A stretch of 64,000 nucleotides of DNA from Bradyrhizobium diazoefficiens (GCF_018129965.1 NZ_JAFCKW010000028.1:18956-82955), one strand, 5' to 3'. Numbered from the stretch's first letter, positions 1 through 9,113 are shown. Notes: generated by a model from the sequence alone, not told the origin. Made by a program: numbers and translations.

Positions 1-1001
1 GCGATCCGCTCGGGCACTTCGCGGGTGAATTTTCGCGGCGCGCCAGCGCGCGTCAGCGCATTCAGCAGCGACTGGGCACGGGGATCGCCGCGCCTGTAGA
101 CACCGTGGCCGAAACCGGCGAAACGCTCGCCGAGTGCGACACGTTCCCGCACCAGCGGCTCGACATCGCGGTCCACCAGGGTCTTGACGAGCTGCGAGGC
201 CAGCACGCCGGCGCCGCCGTGCTTCGGTCCCTTCAGCGCAGCAAGGCCTGCGATGACGGAGTCGTAGAGATTGAGTCCGGTCGACGCCGCGCAGCGCGCG
301 GTGAAGGTCGAGGCATTCAATTCGTGATCGGCGAGCAGCACGAGTGCGCGGCGGATGAGATCGGGCGCATGCTTGTTGTCCGGCGCCCAGGCCTTCGCGA
401 TCTGCCGGTGCAGCGGCTCGGCCGACGGCGCGCCATTGAGCATGGTCGCGACCAGCAGCCGGACGATGCGGCCGCCCACCATGGCGCGGCCGTCGGGCGC
501 ACGGGTAAAGGCGCGGGGATCGGCGCTCGACGCCAGCGCCAGCACGGCGATGGCGCGGTCGATCGGCGCGGCGCGGCGCGCGGCGTCCGCGATCGCGCGC
601 ATCTCGCCGGAGATCTCGGGCTGATTGTCCGGCGTGAAGGGATCGACGTCCGAAACGTCCCAGAGCAAGGTCGCGGTGTGTTCCAGCGTGTCGTTCTCGG
701 CGAGATCGACGCAATTGACGCCGCGGTAGATCGCGCCCTCCTCGGTGATGGTCGAGATCTCCGTGTCCATCACCGGCAGGTCGGCGTCGAAGCTGCGCAG
801 GCCCCGCGGCTCCGGCGACGGCACCCGGCGCTCCTTCAACGCACGGACGTCCTCGGCGCGGTAGCGGTTCTTGCGCGAGTCCGGCGTCGGCTCGGAGCGG
901 ATCATGCCCCGGCTGACATAGGCGTAGAGGGTCGCCGGCGAGATCGCGAGCTCGGCCGCGGCTTCGCGGGCAGAGAGATAGAGGCCTTCCGAATTTTTCA
1001 T
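1..1001 (-). CDS. Citrate synthase-family protein with N-terminal MerR-like HTH (partial, 3' end beyond window)
   Basis: The gene reads leftwards from an ATG at 1001 and leaves the window without a stop, so about 333 residues are visible. Residues 7 to about 58 form a MerR/excisionase-type helix-turn-helix (YLSAREAAAELAISPATLYA, then VSRGMI) followed by a basic stretch. The rest is a citrate synthase fold that condenses acetyl-CoA with an oxo-acid. The two catalytic histidines are visible as KHGGA (His261) and FGHGVY (His299); the region holding the catalytic acid lies outside the window. The gene is divergent from a second citrate-synthase-like gene, with only 75 bases between the starts. 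The DNA-binding domain suggests autoregulation of that gap; this is inference. The substrate (citrate or methylcitrate type) cannot be decided here. Confidence 0.9.
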   Translation of the reverse strand, partial: MKNSEGLYLSAREAAAELAISPATLYAYVSRGMIRSEPTPDSRKNRYRAEDVRALKERRVPSPEPRGLRSFDADLPVMDTEISTITEEGAIYRGVNCVDLAENDTLEHTATLLWDVSDVDPFTPDNQPEISGEMRAIADAARRAAPIDRAIAVLALASSADPRAFTRAPDGRAMVGGRIVRLLVATMLNGAPSAEPLHRQIAKAWAPDNKHAPDLIRRALVLLADHELNASTFTARCAASTGLNLYDSVIAGLAALKGPKHGGAGVLASQLVKTLVDRDVEPLVRERVALGERFAGFGHGVYRRGDPRAQSLLNALTRAGAPRKFTREVPERI

Positions 1002-1002
1002 A

Positions 1003-1031
1003 TTGATTTACGTAATCAAGATTGATCAATC
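1003..1031. promoter_or_regulatory. Two adjacent dyads in the divergent citrate synthase promoter region
   Basis: TTGATT (1003-1008) and AATCAA (1014-1019) are separated by five bases and form an inverted repeat. Directly next to it lies the perfect 12-base palindrome GATTGATCAATC (1020-1031). Both share the TTGAT half-site. They lie two bases outside the start codon of the HTH-fused citrate synthase and about 45 bases before the other gene, which is a natural operator position. That the HTH domain itself binds here is inference. Confidence 0.5.
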
Positions 1032-1076
1032 TGTCGAGAGGTCTGATTTTCCCCTGGTGCAAAGGAGATTTGGGCC

Positions 1077-2171
1077 ATGAACATCCACCTTACCAAGAGC
1101 CAGATCGGGCTGGACGGCGTTCCCGCAGCCGAAACGGTGCTGAGCCATGTCGACGGCGAGCGCGGTCAGCTGATCATCGCCGGCGAGCATGTCGGCGCAC
1201 TGGCCGCCAAGTCGAGCTTCGAGGGCGTCACCGCCCGGCTCTGGAACGGCGCCAGCAAGACCAGCTTGAGCGAGGCCAATGTGCGGGCGAGCCTCGGCGC
1301 GGCGCGCGAGCGCGCCTTCGCGCGGCTGGGAGACCTTCTGCCCGCCACACGCGGAATGGGAATCGTCGACGGGTTTCGTGCAGCCATCGCCGGTCTGCGC
1401 GCCGAGCAGGGGCTGGAGCATGAAGCGACGATCGTCGGCGCATTTCCGGTGATCGCGGGCGCGCTGGTCCGCCGCGCCAGGGGTCTCGATCCGCTCGCGC
1501 CGGATCCGAATGCGAGCCATGCCGCCGATACGCTCCGGATGCTGCATGGGCGCGTGCCTGACATACGCGAGGTCACCGCGCTCGACGCCTATCTCGTCAC
1601 CGCCAGCGACCACGGCATGAACGCCTCGACCTTCACCGCGCGCGTGGTGGCCTCGACGCAGGCCGATCTGTTTGCCGCCGTCACCGCAGGCTATTGCGGG
1701 CTGACCGGTCCGCTCCATGGCGGCGCGCCGGAGCCGGTGCTGGAAATGCTCGACGCCATCGGCTCGCGCGAGCGCATCCAGCCTTGGGTGGATGCGGCGC
1801 TCGCCCGCGGCGAGCGGATGATGGGTTTTGGCCACCGCGTCTATCGCGTGCGCGATCCGCGCGCCGACGTGCTCAAGACCGCGATCGAGGCACTCGCCTC
1901 TGACGGAGCCGACCTGCCCTTCGCCGGCGAGGTCGAGGCCTATATCCGCGGCGCGTTGCGCAGGAAGAATCCGGACCGGCCGCTGGAGACCAATGTGGAG
2001 TTCTTCACCGCGATCCTGCTCGATGCGCTCGCCATTCCCCGGCAGGCCTTCACGCCGATCTTCGCGGTGGCGCGCGCGGCAGGCTGGACCGCGCATGCAC
2101 GCGAGCAGCAGCGGACCGGACGGTTGATCCGCCCGAGTTCGTCCTATGTGGGGGCGATGCCTGAGGGGTGA
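1077..2171 (+). CDS. Citrate synthase/methylcitrate synthase family protein
   Basis: This 364-residue protein has the citrate synthase fold and would condense acetyl- or propionyl-CoA with an oxo-acid in the cytoplasm. Visible signatures are SDHGMNAS, GPLHGGA (His214), FGHRVYRVRDPRA (His253) and a C-terminal GWTAHAREQ. The two histidines have the usual spacing. The position expected to hold the catalytic aspartate (55 residues after the second histidine) reads NVEFF, so a glutamate (E308) is present instead. It has no HTH domain, unlike its divergent neighbour. The sequence AAAGGAG lies about ten bases before the ATG. Family membership is sure; activity and substrate are not. Confidence 0.9.
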   Translation: MNIHLTKSQIGLDGVPAAETVLSHVDGERGQLIIAGEHVGALAAKSSFEGVTARLWNGASKTSLSEANVRASLGAARERAFARLGDLLPATRGMGIVDGFRAAIAGLRAEQGLEHEATIVGAFPVIAGALVRRARGLDPLAPDPNASHAADTLRMLHGRVPDIREVTALDAYLVTASDHGMNASTFTARVVASTQADLFAAVTAGYCGLTGPLHGGAPEPVLEMLDAIGSRERIQPWVDAALARGERMMGFGHRVYRVRDPRADVLKTAIEALASDGADLPFAGEVEAYIRGALRRKNPDRPLETNVEFFTAILLDALAIPRQAFTPIFAVARAAGWTAHAREQQRTGRLIRPSSSYVGAMPEG

Positions 2172-2200
2172 CGAAGTAGCCCGGATGGAGCGGCGTTCTT

Positions 2201-2353
2201 TCCCTTTCCCCTTGCGGGAGAGGGTCGATCGCCGCGTAGCGGCGAGACGGGTGAAGGGTTCTCTCCCCGCTCGAATCTCTTGCGATGGAGTTCGTTGAAG
2301 CAACCCCTCATCCGGCGCTTCGCGCCACCTTCTCCCACAAGGGGATAAGGGAA
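2201..2353. repeat. Dispersed palindromic repeat, family C (CCTTGCGGGAGAGGG type)
   Basis: The ends are inverted copies: TCCCCTTGCGGGAGAGGG on the left and CTTCTCCCACAAGGGGATAA on the right. Inside are CGCGTAGCGGCGAGACGGG and CCTCATCCGGCGCTTCGCGC. The same arrangement recurs at 48132-48288. It fills the gap after the citrate synthase gene and carries no plausible gene. It may fold as RNA and act as a transcription end for the convergent genes. Confidence 0.8.
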
Positions 2354-2371
2354 GAAAGCGAGCGCGAGGCC

Positions 2372-3007
2372 TTAAGCCTCCCGCACCACCGTCTTCAGAT
2401 AATTATACGCCTTGATGATCTCGATCAGGCGGTCTTCGGTGGATCGGTCGCCGCCATTGGCGTCGGGGTGATGCTGCTTCACCAGCGCCTTGTACTTGCT
2501 CTTGACGTCGGCGAGCGTGGCGCTGGGGCCGAGGCCCATGACCTGAAGCGCCTTGCGCTCGGCGTTCATCACCTTGCGCGTTTCGACCTTGGGCTGGGCC
2601 TCCGGACCCTTGCGCCAGCCGCTGCGGCCGTTGAGCTCGGCAAACATGCTGAACGGATCGAAGGCGCCGTCGATCTCGGCCTCAGCGCCCTTCTTGACGC
2701 CGCCATTGGCGCCCATCTTCCAGGTCGGACGGTGGCCGGTCAGCGCATCCTTCTGATAGCGCGCGACGGCATCGGCATTCATGCCGGAGAAGAAATTGTA
2801 GTTCTGGTTGTACTCGCGCACATGATTCAGGCAGAAATGCCAGTACTCGCGCGAATTCTCGCGGCCCTTGGGCGCGCGATGGGCGCCCTTGTTCTGACAC
2901 CCGGTCCATTCGCAATTGACCACGGTGTCGCGCGGCTTCACCTCCGCCTGCTTGCCTTTCGGCTTGACGCGGATTGAGTCGAAGAACTTTGATGAATCGA
3001 TCGGCAT
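2372..3007 (-). CDS. J-domain protein (DnaJ-like co-chaperone) with Cys/His-rich N-terminal part
   Basis: A 211-residue protein with its J domain at the C-terminus (roughly residues 145-207) rather than the N-terminus. The HPD tripeptide needed to stimulate DnaK is visible in KQHHPDANGG. The first 100 residues are not a G/F or DnaJ zinc domain. They carry C-x4-C (CEWTGC), several histidines and WHFCLNH, which could form a small metal site; that is inference. The protein probably recruits Hsp70 to an unknown client. It is divergent from bolA, with 92 bases between the starts, an arrangement common in Rhizobiales. Confidence 0.88.
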   Translation of the reverse strand: MPIDSSKFFDSIRVKPKGKQAEVKPRDTVVNCEWTGCQNKGAHRAPKGRENSREYWHFCLNHVREYNQNYNFFSGMNADAVARYQKDALTGHRPTWKMGANGGVKKGAEAEIDGAFDPFSMFAELNGRSGWRKGPEAQPKVETRKVMNAERKALQVMGLGPSATLADVKSKYKALVKQHHPDANGGDRSTEDRLIEIIKAYNYLKTVVREA

Positions 3008-3099
3008 GGCTGACTTTGACTACGCAATGCAAAAACCTTCAAGTCTTGACATTGCAATTAGCTGCTGACGGAGTGCGAACGCGCACGCCAGAGGCTCAC

Positions 3100-3369
3100 A
3101 TGACTACCAGAGACACTATCAGCAACAAGTTGCAGGAAGCTTTCACCCCGGAAAGCCTCGAGGTCGTCGACGAGTCCCATTTGCATGAGGGCCACGCCGG
3201 CCATCGGCCGAGCGGCGAGACGCATTTCCGTGTTTATATCGTATCGCCGGCCTTCAAAGGGAAGAGCCGGGTCGATCGCCACCGCATGATAAATGCGGCG
3301 CTGGCCGCGGAACTCTCAGGCAGCGTGCACGCGCTCGCGATCCACGCTCAGGCGCCGGGGGAAGGGTGA
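3100..3369 (+). CDS. bolA: BolA family protein
   Basis: This 89-residue protein matches BolA in size and pattern. Its variable loop HLHEGHAGHRPSGETHF contains histidines that in the family bind [2Fe-2S] clusters together with a monothiol glutaredoxin, and FKGKSRVDRHRMI is the class KH-like helix. BolA proteins act in iron-sulfur trafficking or stress-linked control in the cytoplasm. The reading frame is open further upstream to 2974, but the upstream residues look unlike BolA and the ATG at 3100 gives the normal family length, so I chose that start. Confidence 0.93.
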   Translation: MTTRDTISNKLQEAFTPESLEVVDESHLHEGHAGHRPSGETHFRVYIVSPAFKGKSRVDRHRMINAALAAELSGSVHALAIHAQAPGEG

Positions 3370-3410
3370 TGCCCTTCACTCTCCCTGGGGAGCCGGGTTG
3401 CCTACCAAGT

Positions 3411-3495
3411 CGTCATGCCCGGGCTTGTCCCGGGCATCCACGTTCTTGATGCCGCAAGTCAGACGTGGATGGCCGGGTCAAGCCCGGCCATGACG
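3411..3495. repeat. Dispersed palindromic repeat, family A (CGTCATGCCCGGGC type)
   Basis: An 85-base element beginning CGTCATGCCCGGGC and ending GCCCGGCCATGACG, which are near-perfect inverted copies. The inner arms CATCCACG and CGTGGATG also pair. Further copies lie at 17550-17645, 19357-19479 and 36827-36918, with a truncated one at 56451-56517. It sits between the convergent bolA and hemolysin genes. It is non-coding and REP/ERIC-like. Confidence 0.88.
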
Positions 3496-3528
3496 ATGTG
3501 GAAGCGGAAGTGCCAAGCAACTGTTCCG

Positions 3529-4833
3529 TCAAAACGACGTCCCGGCCCGCTTGGGCCTTGCCTCTTCCATCTCCGCCTCGCGCGGCACCGGTGAAATACG
3601 GAGCGCGGTGATGCGGTTGCGCTCGCGGCGGAGCACGCGGAAGCGGAAGCCGTGGAAGGTAAAGCTCTGGCCGCGGTCCGGGATCGAGCGCGCCTCGTGA
3701 ATGACGAGGCCGGCGACGGTGGTGGCCTCTTCATCGGGCAGATGCCAGTCCATCGCGCGGTTGAGATCGCGGATCGGCACCGAGCCGTCGACCACGACCG
3801 AGCCGTCCGGCTGGGCGCGCACGCCGGCGACCACGACGTCGTGTTCGTCGGAGATATCGCCGACGATCTCCTCGAGGATGTCTTCCAGCGTCACGAGACC
3901 TTCAACCTCGCCGTACTCGTCGACGACGAGCGCGAAATGGGTCTTGCGGCGGCGGAACGCCTTCAACTGCTCGGACACGGTGCGCATCTCCGGCACGAAC
4001 CAGGGCGGCAGCGCGATGGTGGAGACGTCGATGCGCGAGGTGTCGCCGTCGGCGGCGCGGATCGCGCGTAGGAGATCCTTGGCGTGGAGCACGCCGATGA
4101 TGTTCTCCGGCTTCTCGCGCCAGAGCGGGATGCGGGTGTATTCGGTCGCCAGCACCTCGCGCACAAGGTCCTCGGGCGGCAGGTCGGCGTTGATCATCAT
4201 CATCTCGGTGCGATGGATCATGACGTCGGAGACCTGAAGCTCGCGCAGGTCCAGCAGGCCGCCGAGCATATCGCGGTCCTGCTTCTCGACCTTGCCCTCG
4301 TGATGCAACAGATCGACCGCGCCGCGCAGGCGCTCGGTCGGCGACAGGATCGCCTGATGCTCACCGGCAAGGCCGAACAGCCGCATCAACACCCGCACGA
4401 TGACTTCCACGATCCTGAGCAGCGGACCCAGCACGTACATCGTCATCCGCATCGGGCGCGCGACCGCGAGCGCCATCCGGTCGGGCGCGTTGATGGCGAT
4501 GGTTTTCGGCAGGACCTCGGCAAAAATCACGACCAGGGCGGTCATCAAGCCGGTCGCATAGAGCACGCCGACATCGCCGAACCAGCCGGTGAAGATCGAG
4601 GTGGCGAGCGCGGAGGCGCTGATATTGGCGATGTTGTTGCCGAGCAGCAGCGCGCCGATCAGCCGCTCGCGCATGTCGAGCAGGCCCGAGACGACGTCGG
4701 CGTCGCGGTTGCCCTGCTTGGAGAGCCGCAGCATGCTGGCGCGCGAGGCGCCGGTCAGCGCGGTCTCGCTCGCGGCAAAGAAGCCCGAGACGAGCAGGCA
4801 GAGAATGACGATTGTGAAGCCGAGCCAGTCCAT
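3529..4833 (-). CDS. CorC/HlyC-type membrane protein (CNNM plus CBS pair)
   Basis: This 434-residue inner-membrane protein has an N-terminal CNNM/DUF21 domain (about residues 1-185). The first membrane segment carries the family hallmark SGFFAASETALTGASRA, and LLGNNIANI and AEVLPKTIA follow. A CBS pair (about 200-335; VVDEYGEVEGLVTLEDILEE is typical) and a C-terminal CorC_HlyC domain complete it. Proteins of this type are linked to Mg2+ or Co2+ export and often labelled hemolysins; real hemolytic activity should not be assumed. The gene follows aroB by 33 bases on the same strand and is probably in the aroK-aroB operon. Confidence 0.92.
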   Translation of the reverse strand: MDWLGFTIVILCLLVSGFFAASETALTGASRASMLRLSKQGNRDADVVSGLLDMRERLIGALLLGNNIANISASALATSIFTGWFGDVGVLYATGLMTALVVIFAEVLPKTIAINAPDRMALAVARPMRMTMYVLGPLLRIVEVIVRVLMRLFGLAGEHQAILSPTERLRGAVDLLHHEGKVEKQDRDMLGGLLDLRELQVSDVMIHRTEMMMINADLPPEDLVREVLATEYTRIPLWREKPENIIGVLHAKDLLRAIRAADGDTSRIDVSTIALPPWFVPEMRTVSEQLKAFRRRKTHFALVVDEYGEVEGLVTLEDILEEIVGDISDEHDVVVAGVRAQPDGSVVVDGSVPIRDLNRAMDWHLPDEEATTVAGLVIHEARSIPDRGQSFTFHGFRFRVLRRERNRITALRISPVPREAEMEEARPKRAGTSF

Positions 4834-4866
4834 GCACCACTCAACAGAAATCGGTTCAGCCGCGCA

Positions 4867-6015
4867 TCAGGCCTTCTGCGCGAGTTTCTCTTGCAGGAAG
4901 TCGCGTACCGGCGCCGGCTCGACATCCCCAGCAATCACGGCGCGGCCCACCGCCTCCAGCAGGATGAAGGTGAGCTTGCCGCGCTTGACCTTCTTGTCTT
5001 GCGCCATCAGCGCCATCAGCGCGTCGGCATCGGCAATCCCTTCCTGCGAAAAGCCGGCGATGTCCTGCAGGCGTGTCGGCAGGCCCGCTTCGATGAGGTG
5101 CCGCTCGACGCGCGCGGCGTCGGCCTCGCCGATCATGCCGAGCTTCGCGGAAAACTGCGCCGCCAGCGTCATCCCGATGGCGACGCCCTCGCCGTGGAAC
5201 AGACGATCGGAGAAACCGGTCGCGGCCTCCAGCGCGTGACCGAAGGTGTGGCCGAGATTGAGCAGCGCCCGCTCGCCGGTCTCGCGCTCGTCGCGCGAGA
5301 CCACGCCGGCCTTGGCGCGGCAGGAGGTCGCGATCGCGTGCTCGCGGCCCGGACCGCCCTTGAAGATGTCGGAATGATTCTTTTCCAGCCAGGCGAAGAA
5401 GGCCTCGTCGCCGAGCACGCCGTATTTGGCGACCTCGGCATAGCCGGCGCGGAATTGCCGCGGCGACAGGGTGTCGAGCACGGCGGTGTCGGCGATCACC
5501 AGCACCGGCTGGTGGAAGGCGCCGAGCAGATTCTTGCCCTGCGGCGAGTTGATGCCGGTCTTGCCGCCGACGGAGGAATCGACCTGCGCCAGCAGCGAGG
5601 TCGGCACCTGCACGAAATCGACGCCGCGGCGCAGGATCGCCGCCGCAAATCCGGCGAGGTCGCCGACCACGCCGCCGCCGAGCGCGATGACGAAATCGTT
5701 GCGCTCGATTTTTGCGGCGATCAGGGCCTCGCTGACCTTTTCCAGACCGGCATAGGTCTTGGAGATCTCGCCCTCCTCGACAACGATGCGCGAGGTCGGG
5801 ATGCCGCTGGCGGCGAGCGAGGCTTCGGTCGGCTCCAGCCAATGCTTTGCGACGGTGCGATCGGTGACGATGGCGGTGCGGACGCCGGGGCGCAGACGCG
5901 CGATCCGCTCGCCGAGTGAAGCCAGCACGCCGCGGCCGATGACGATGTCATAGGCGCGGTCACCGAGTGCGACGTCGACATTGACGGGATCGGAATGTTT
6001 CAAGGGCGCGGTCAT
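4867..6015 (-). CDS. aroB: 3-dehydroquinate synthase
   Basis: This 382-residue enzyme converts DAHP to 3-dehydroquinate, the second step of the shikimate pathway, with NAD and a divalent metal. The glycine-rich NAD site ALGGGVVGDLAGFAAA is clear, as are PTSLLAQVDSSVGGKTGIN and the metal-ligand region NLGHTFGHALE. I chose the ATG at 6015 rather than an upstream codon at 6093. It gives the normal length and overlaps the aroK stop as ATGA (6012-6015), which implies translational coupling. The membrane-protein gene follows 33 bases after the stop. Confidence 0.96.
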   Translation of the reverse strand: MTAPLKHSDPVNVDVALGDRAYDIVIGRGVLASLGERIARLRPGVRTAIVTDRTVAKHWLEPTEASLAASGIPTSRIVVEEGEISKTYAGLEKVSEALIAAKIERNDFVIALGGGVVGDLAGFAAAILRRGVDFVQVPTSLLAQVDSSVGGKTGINSPQGKNLLGAFHQPVLVIADTAVLDTLSPRQFRAGYAEVAKYGVLGDEAFFAWLEKNHSDIFKGGPGREHAIATSCRAKAGVVSRDERETGERALLNLGHTFGHALEAATGFSDRLFHGEGVAIGMTLAAQFSAKLGMIGEADAARVERHLIEAGLPTRLQDIAGFSQEGIADADALMALMAQDKKVKRGKLTFILLEAVGRAVIAGDVEPAPVRDFLQEKLAQKA

Positions 6016-6635
6016 CGTACGGCACTCGCGACGTCGGCAGATGGTTCGGCGGCCGGCTCGCCGCAGAGATGAGCGCGCAGAATGTCGATGCACTCCTCGA
6101 CGATCTTGTCGTGCGGCACGTCGCGCGAGGCGATGGTGAGGTCGGCCTTGGCATAGACCGGCTCGCGCTCGGTGAGCAGGCGCGTGACGGTGCCTTCGGG
6201 ATCGGCGGTCTGGAGCAGCGGGCGGTCGGCGCGGCGGCGCACGCGGCGCATGATGACGTCGTGGTCCGCCCTGAGCCAGATCGAGATCGCCTTGCCCGCG
6301 ATGCGGTCCCGCGTCTCCTCGCGCATGAAGGCGCCGCCGCCGGTCGCCAGCACGATCGGCCCACCGTCGAGCAGGCGCGCGATCACCCGGGCCTCGCCGT
6401 CGCGGAAATGCGGCTCACCATGTTGTTCGAAGATTTCCGGTATGGTCATGCCGGCCGCCGCCTCGATCTCGGTGTCGGCATCGACGAAAGGCAGCTTGAG
6501 CCGGAGCGCCAGGCGGCGGCCGATGGTGGATTTTCCGACCCCCATCATGCCGACGAGCACGACCGAGCGCGTCCCCAGAGCCGACAGGATGTCGGCCTCG
6601 GGCGCAGCTTGGATCGGCAACGCGGCGTCGGACAT
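6012..6635 (-). CDS. aroK: Shikimate kinase
   Basis: This 207-residue kinase phosphorylates shikimate with ATP. The Walker A motif GMMGVGKST lies at about residues 29-37, followed by the Asp site FVDADTEIE, the GGGAFM motif that binds shikimate, and the lid RRRADRPLL. The ATG at 6635 leaves a leader of some 20 residues before the P-loop, slightly longer than E. coli AroK and usual in Rhizobiales. It is the first gene of the aroK-aroB-CorC/HlyC operon, so its promoter should lie in the 171-base gap shared with the divergent 48-residue membrane gene. Confidence 0.95.
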   Translation of the reverse strand: MSDAALPIQAAPEADILSALGTRSVVLVGMMGVGKSTIGRRLALRLKLPFVDADTEIEAAAGMTIPEIFEQHGEPHFRDGEARVIARLLDGGPIVLATGGGAFMREETRDRIAGKAISIWLRADHDVIMRRVRRRADRPLLQTADPEGTVTRLLTEREPVYAKADLTIASRDVPHDKIVEECIDILRAHLCGEPAAEPSADVASAVR

Positions 6636-6806
6636 GAAACTCGCTCTGGATCTCGCTCGACCTGCCGCCAAAGGCGGCATTCTTTTGCCACCTATACGAC
6701 CCCGCAGGGGGCCTCGCCAGAGGACTCTTGCCACGAAACGGCGAACATGTTGGATGATTCCATTGGTTAATTTCGACGCCAGAGACCTTCGCCGAGACCC
6801 TGAACG

Positions 6807-6953
6807 ATGCCCAGCCTGTTCCGCTTCCTGACGGTCGTCGCCGTGATCGCCGGCATCGTCTATGGCGCAGTTTTCGCGCTGGCGAACTTCGTCAGCCCGA
6901 AGTCGCGGGAAATGACGGTGACGATCCCGCCGGATAAGTTTCTCAAGAAATAG
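6807..6953 (+). CDS. Small single-span membrane protein (48 residues)
   Basis: A short gene, ATG at 6807 and TAG at 6951-6953, lies in the gap between aroK and xerD and stops 17 bases before xerD. The product begins MPSLFRFLTVVAVIAGIVYG and has one hydrophobic span of about 22 residues followed by a polar tail ending in FLKK. I do not know a function. Its position between aroK and xerD and its coding-like composition argue that it is real, and it is probably cotranscribed with xerD. Databases sometimes mislabel small proteins like this. Confidence 0.72.
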   Translation: MPSLFRFLTVVAVIAGIVYGAVFALANFVSPKSREMTVTIPPDKFLKK

Positions 6954-6970
6954 CAGCTAGGCTGCGCGGC

Positions 6971-7942
<972 letters not shown>

Positions 7943-8150
7943 CCGTCGTCGTGGTGAAGCTGCCGTAGATGGGGTAACGGCCGAAACCGCCTTGACTTCG
8001 GCTACATCTCCGCAGAAAGAGCCGTGTCCTCCCCCCTGATTTGGCCCGCGCGCTCTCCGCACACAAGCCAACTCATTGAAGAAGCTACACTTCTTTCCGC
8101 AGGTCCAAATCCGCTTCGACGCCCCGCCCGATCCTCCCTATATTGAGTTG

Positions 8151-9113
8151 ATGCCAGACCCGATGCGCAGCTATCTCGACTTCGAAAAGCCCGTCGCCGA
8201 GCTCGATTCCAAGCTCGACGAGTTGCGCACGTTAGCTGCATCCGGCAGCGACATCGGCGAGGAGATCGCGCGGATCGAGGACAAGGGGTCGCAGGCGCTG
8301 GCCGACCTGTATGCGAACCTGACGCCGTGGCAGAAGACGCTGGTGGCGCGGCATCCGCAGCGTCCGCATTTCAACGATTTCATCAAGGGCCTGATCACCG
8401 AATTCACCCCGCTCGCGGGCGATCGCAAATTCGGCGAGGACGAGGCGCTGGTTGCCGGTTTCGGCCGCTTTCGCGGCGAGGCGATCTGCGTGATGGGCCA
8501 GGAAAAGGGTGACTCCACCGAGAGCCGCATCAAGCACAATTTCGGCATGGCGCGGCCCGAAGGCTATCGCAAATGCGTGCGGCTGATGGAGATGGCCGAG
8601 CGGTTCGGCCTGCCGGTGCTGTCGCTGGCCGATTCAGCCGGTGCCTATCCCGGCATCGGCGCGGAAGAGCGCGGCCAGGCCGAGGCGATCGCACGCTCGA
8701 CCGATGCCTGCATGGCGCTGACCGTGCCGAACGTCGCCATCATCACCGGCGAAGGCATGTCGGGCGGCGCCATCGCCATCACCACCGCCAACAAGGTCTT
8801 GATGCTGGAGCATGCGATCTACAGCGTGATCTCGCCGGAAGCGGCATCCTCGATCCTGTGGCGCGACGGCAGCAAGGCGCAGGAAGCTGCCAACAACATG
8901 AAGATCACCGCCCAGGACATGCTCCGCTTCGGAGTGATCGACAGCATCCTGAAGGAGCCGGTCGGCGGCGCCCATCGCGATCCCGCCGCCATGATCGCCA
9001 CCACCGGGGACGCCATCGCCAAGGCCTTCGACGAGCTCCGCGGCCTCGACGGCGACGCCATCCGCAAGCAGCGGCGACAGAAATTCCTCGATATCGGCCG
9101 GAAATTGGGCTGA
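8151..9113 (+). CDS. accA: Acetyl-CoA carboxylase carboxyltransferase subunit alpha
   Basis: This 320-residue protein, with AccD, transfers the carboxyl group from biotin to acetyl-CoA to make malonyl-CoA for fatty acid synthesis. Typical segments are LDFEKPVAELDSKLDELR, RHPQRPHFNDFI, and the oxyanion-hole regions DSAGAYPGIGAEERGQAEAI and GEGMSGGAIAI. An in-frame ATG exists at 8076, but the ATG at 8151 gives the normal family N-terminus (MPDPMRSYLDF). It follows xerD by 208 bases and probably has its own promoter in that gap. Confidence 0.96.
   Translation: MPDPMRSYLDFEKPVAELDSKLDELRTLAASGSDIGEEIARIEDKGSQALADLYANLTPWQKTLVARHPQRPHFNDFIKGLITEFTPLAGDRKFGEDEALVAGFGRFRGEAICVMGQEKGDSTESRIKHNFGMARPEGYRKCVRLMEMAERFGLPVLSLADSAGAYPGIGAEERGQAEAIARSTDACMALTVPNVAIITGEGMSGGAIAITTANKVLMLEHAIYSVISPEAASSILWRDGSKAQEAANNMKITAQDMLRFGVIDSILKEPVGGAHRDPAAMIATTGDAIAKAFDELRGLDGDAIRKQRRQKFLDIGRKLG

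Noticed and set aside
105..1025. 306-codon plus-strand frame at the window start
   Set aside because: It is antisense to the citrate synthase-HTH gene, which has clear catalytic motifs and an intact frame on the other strand.
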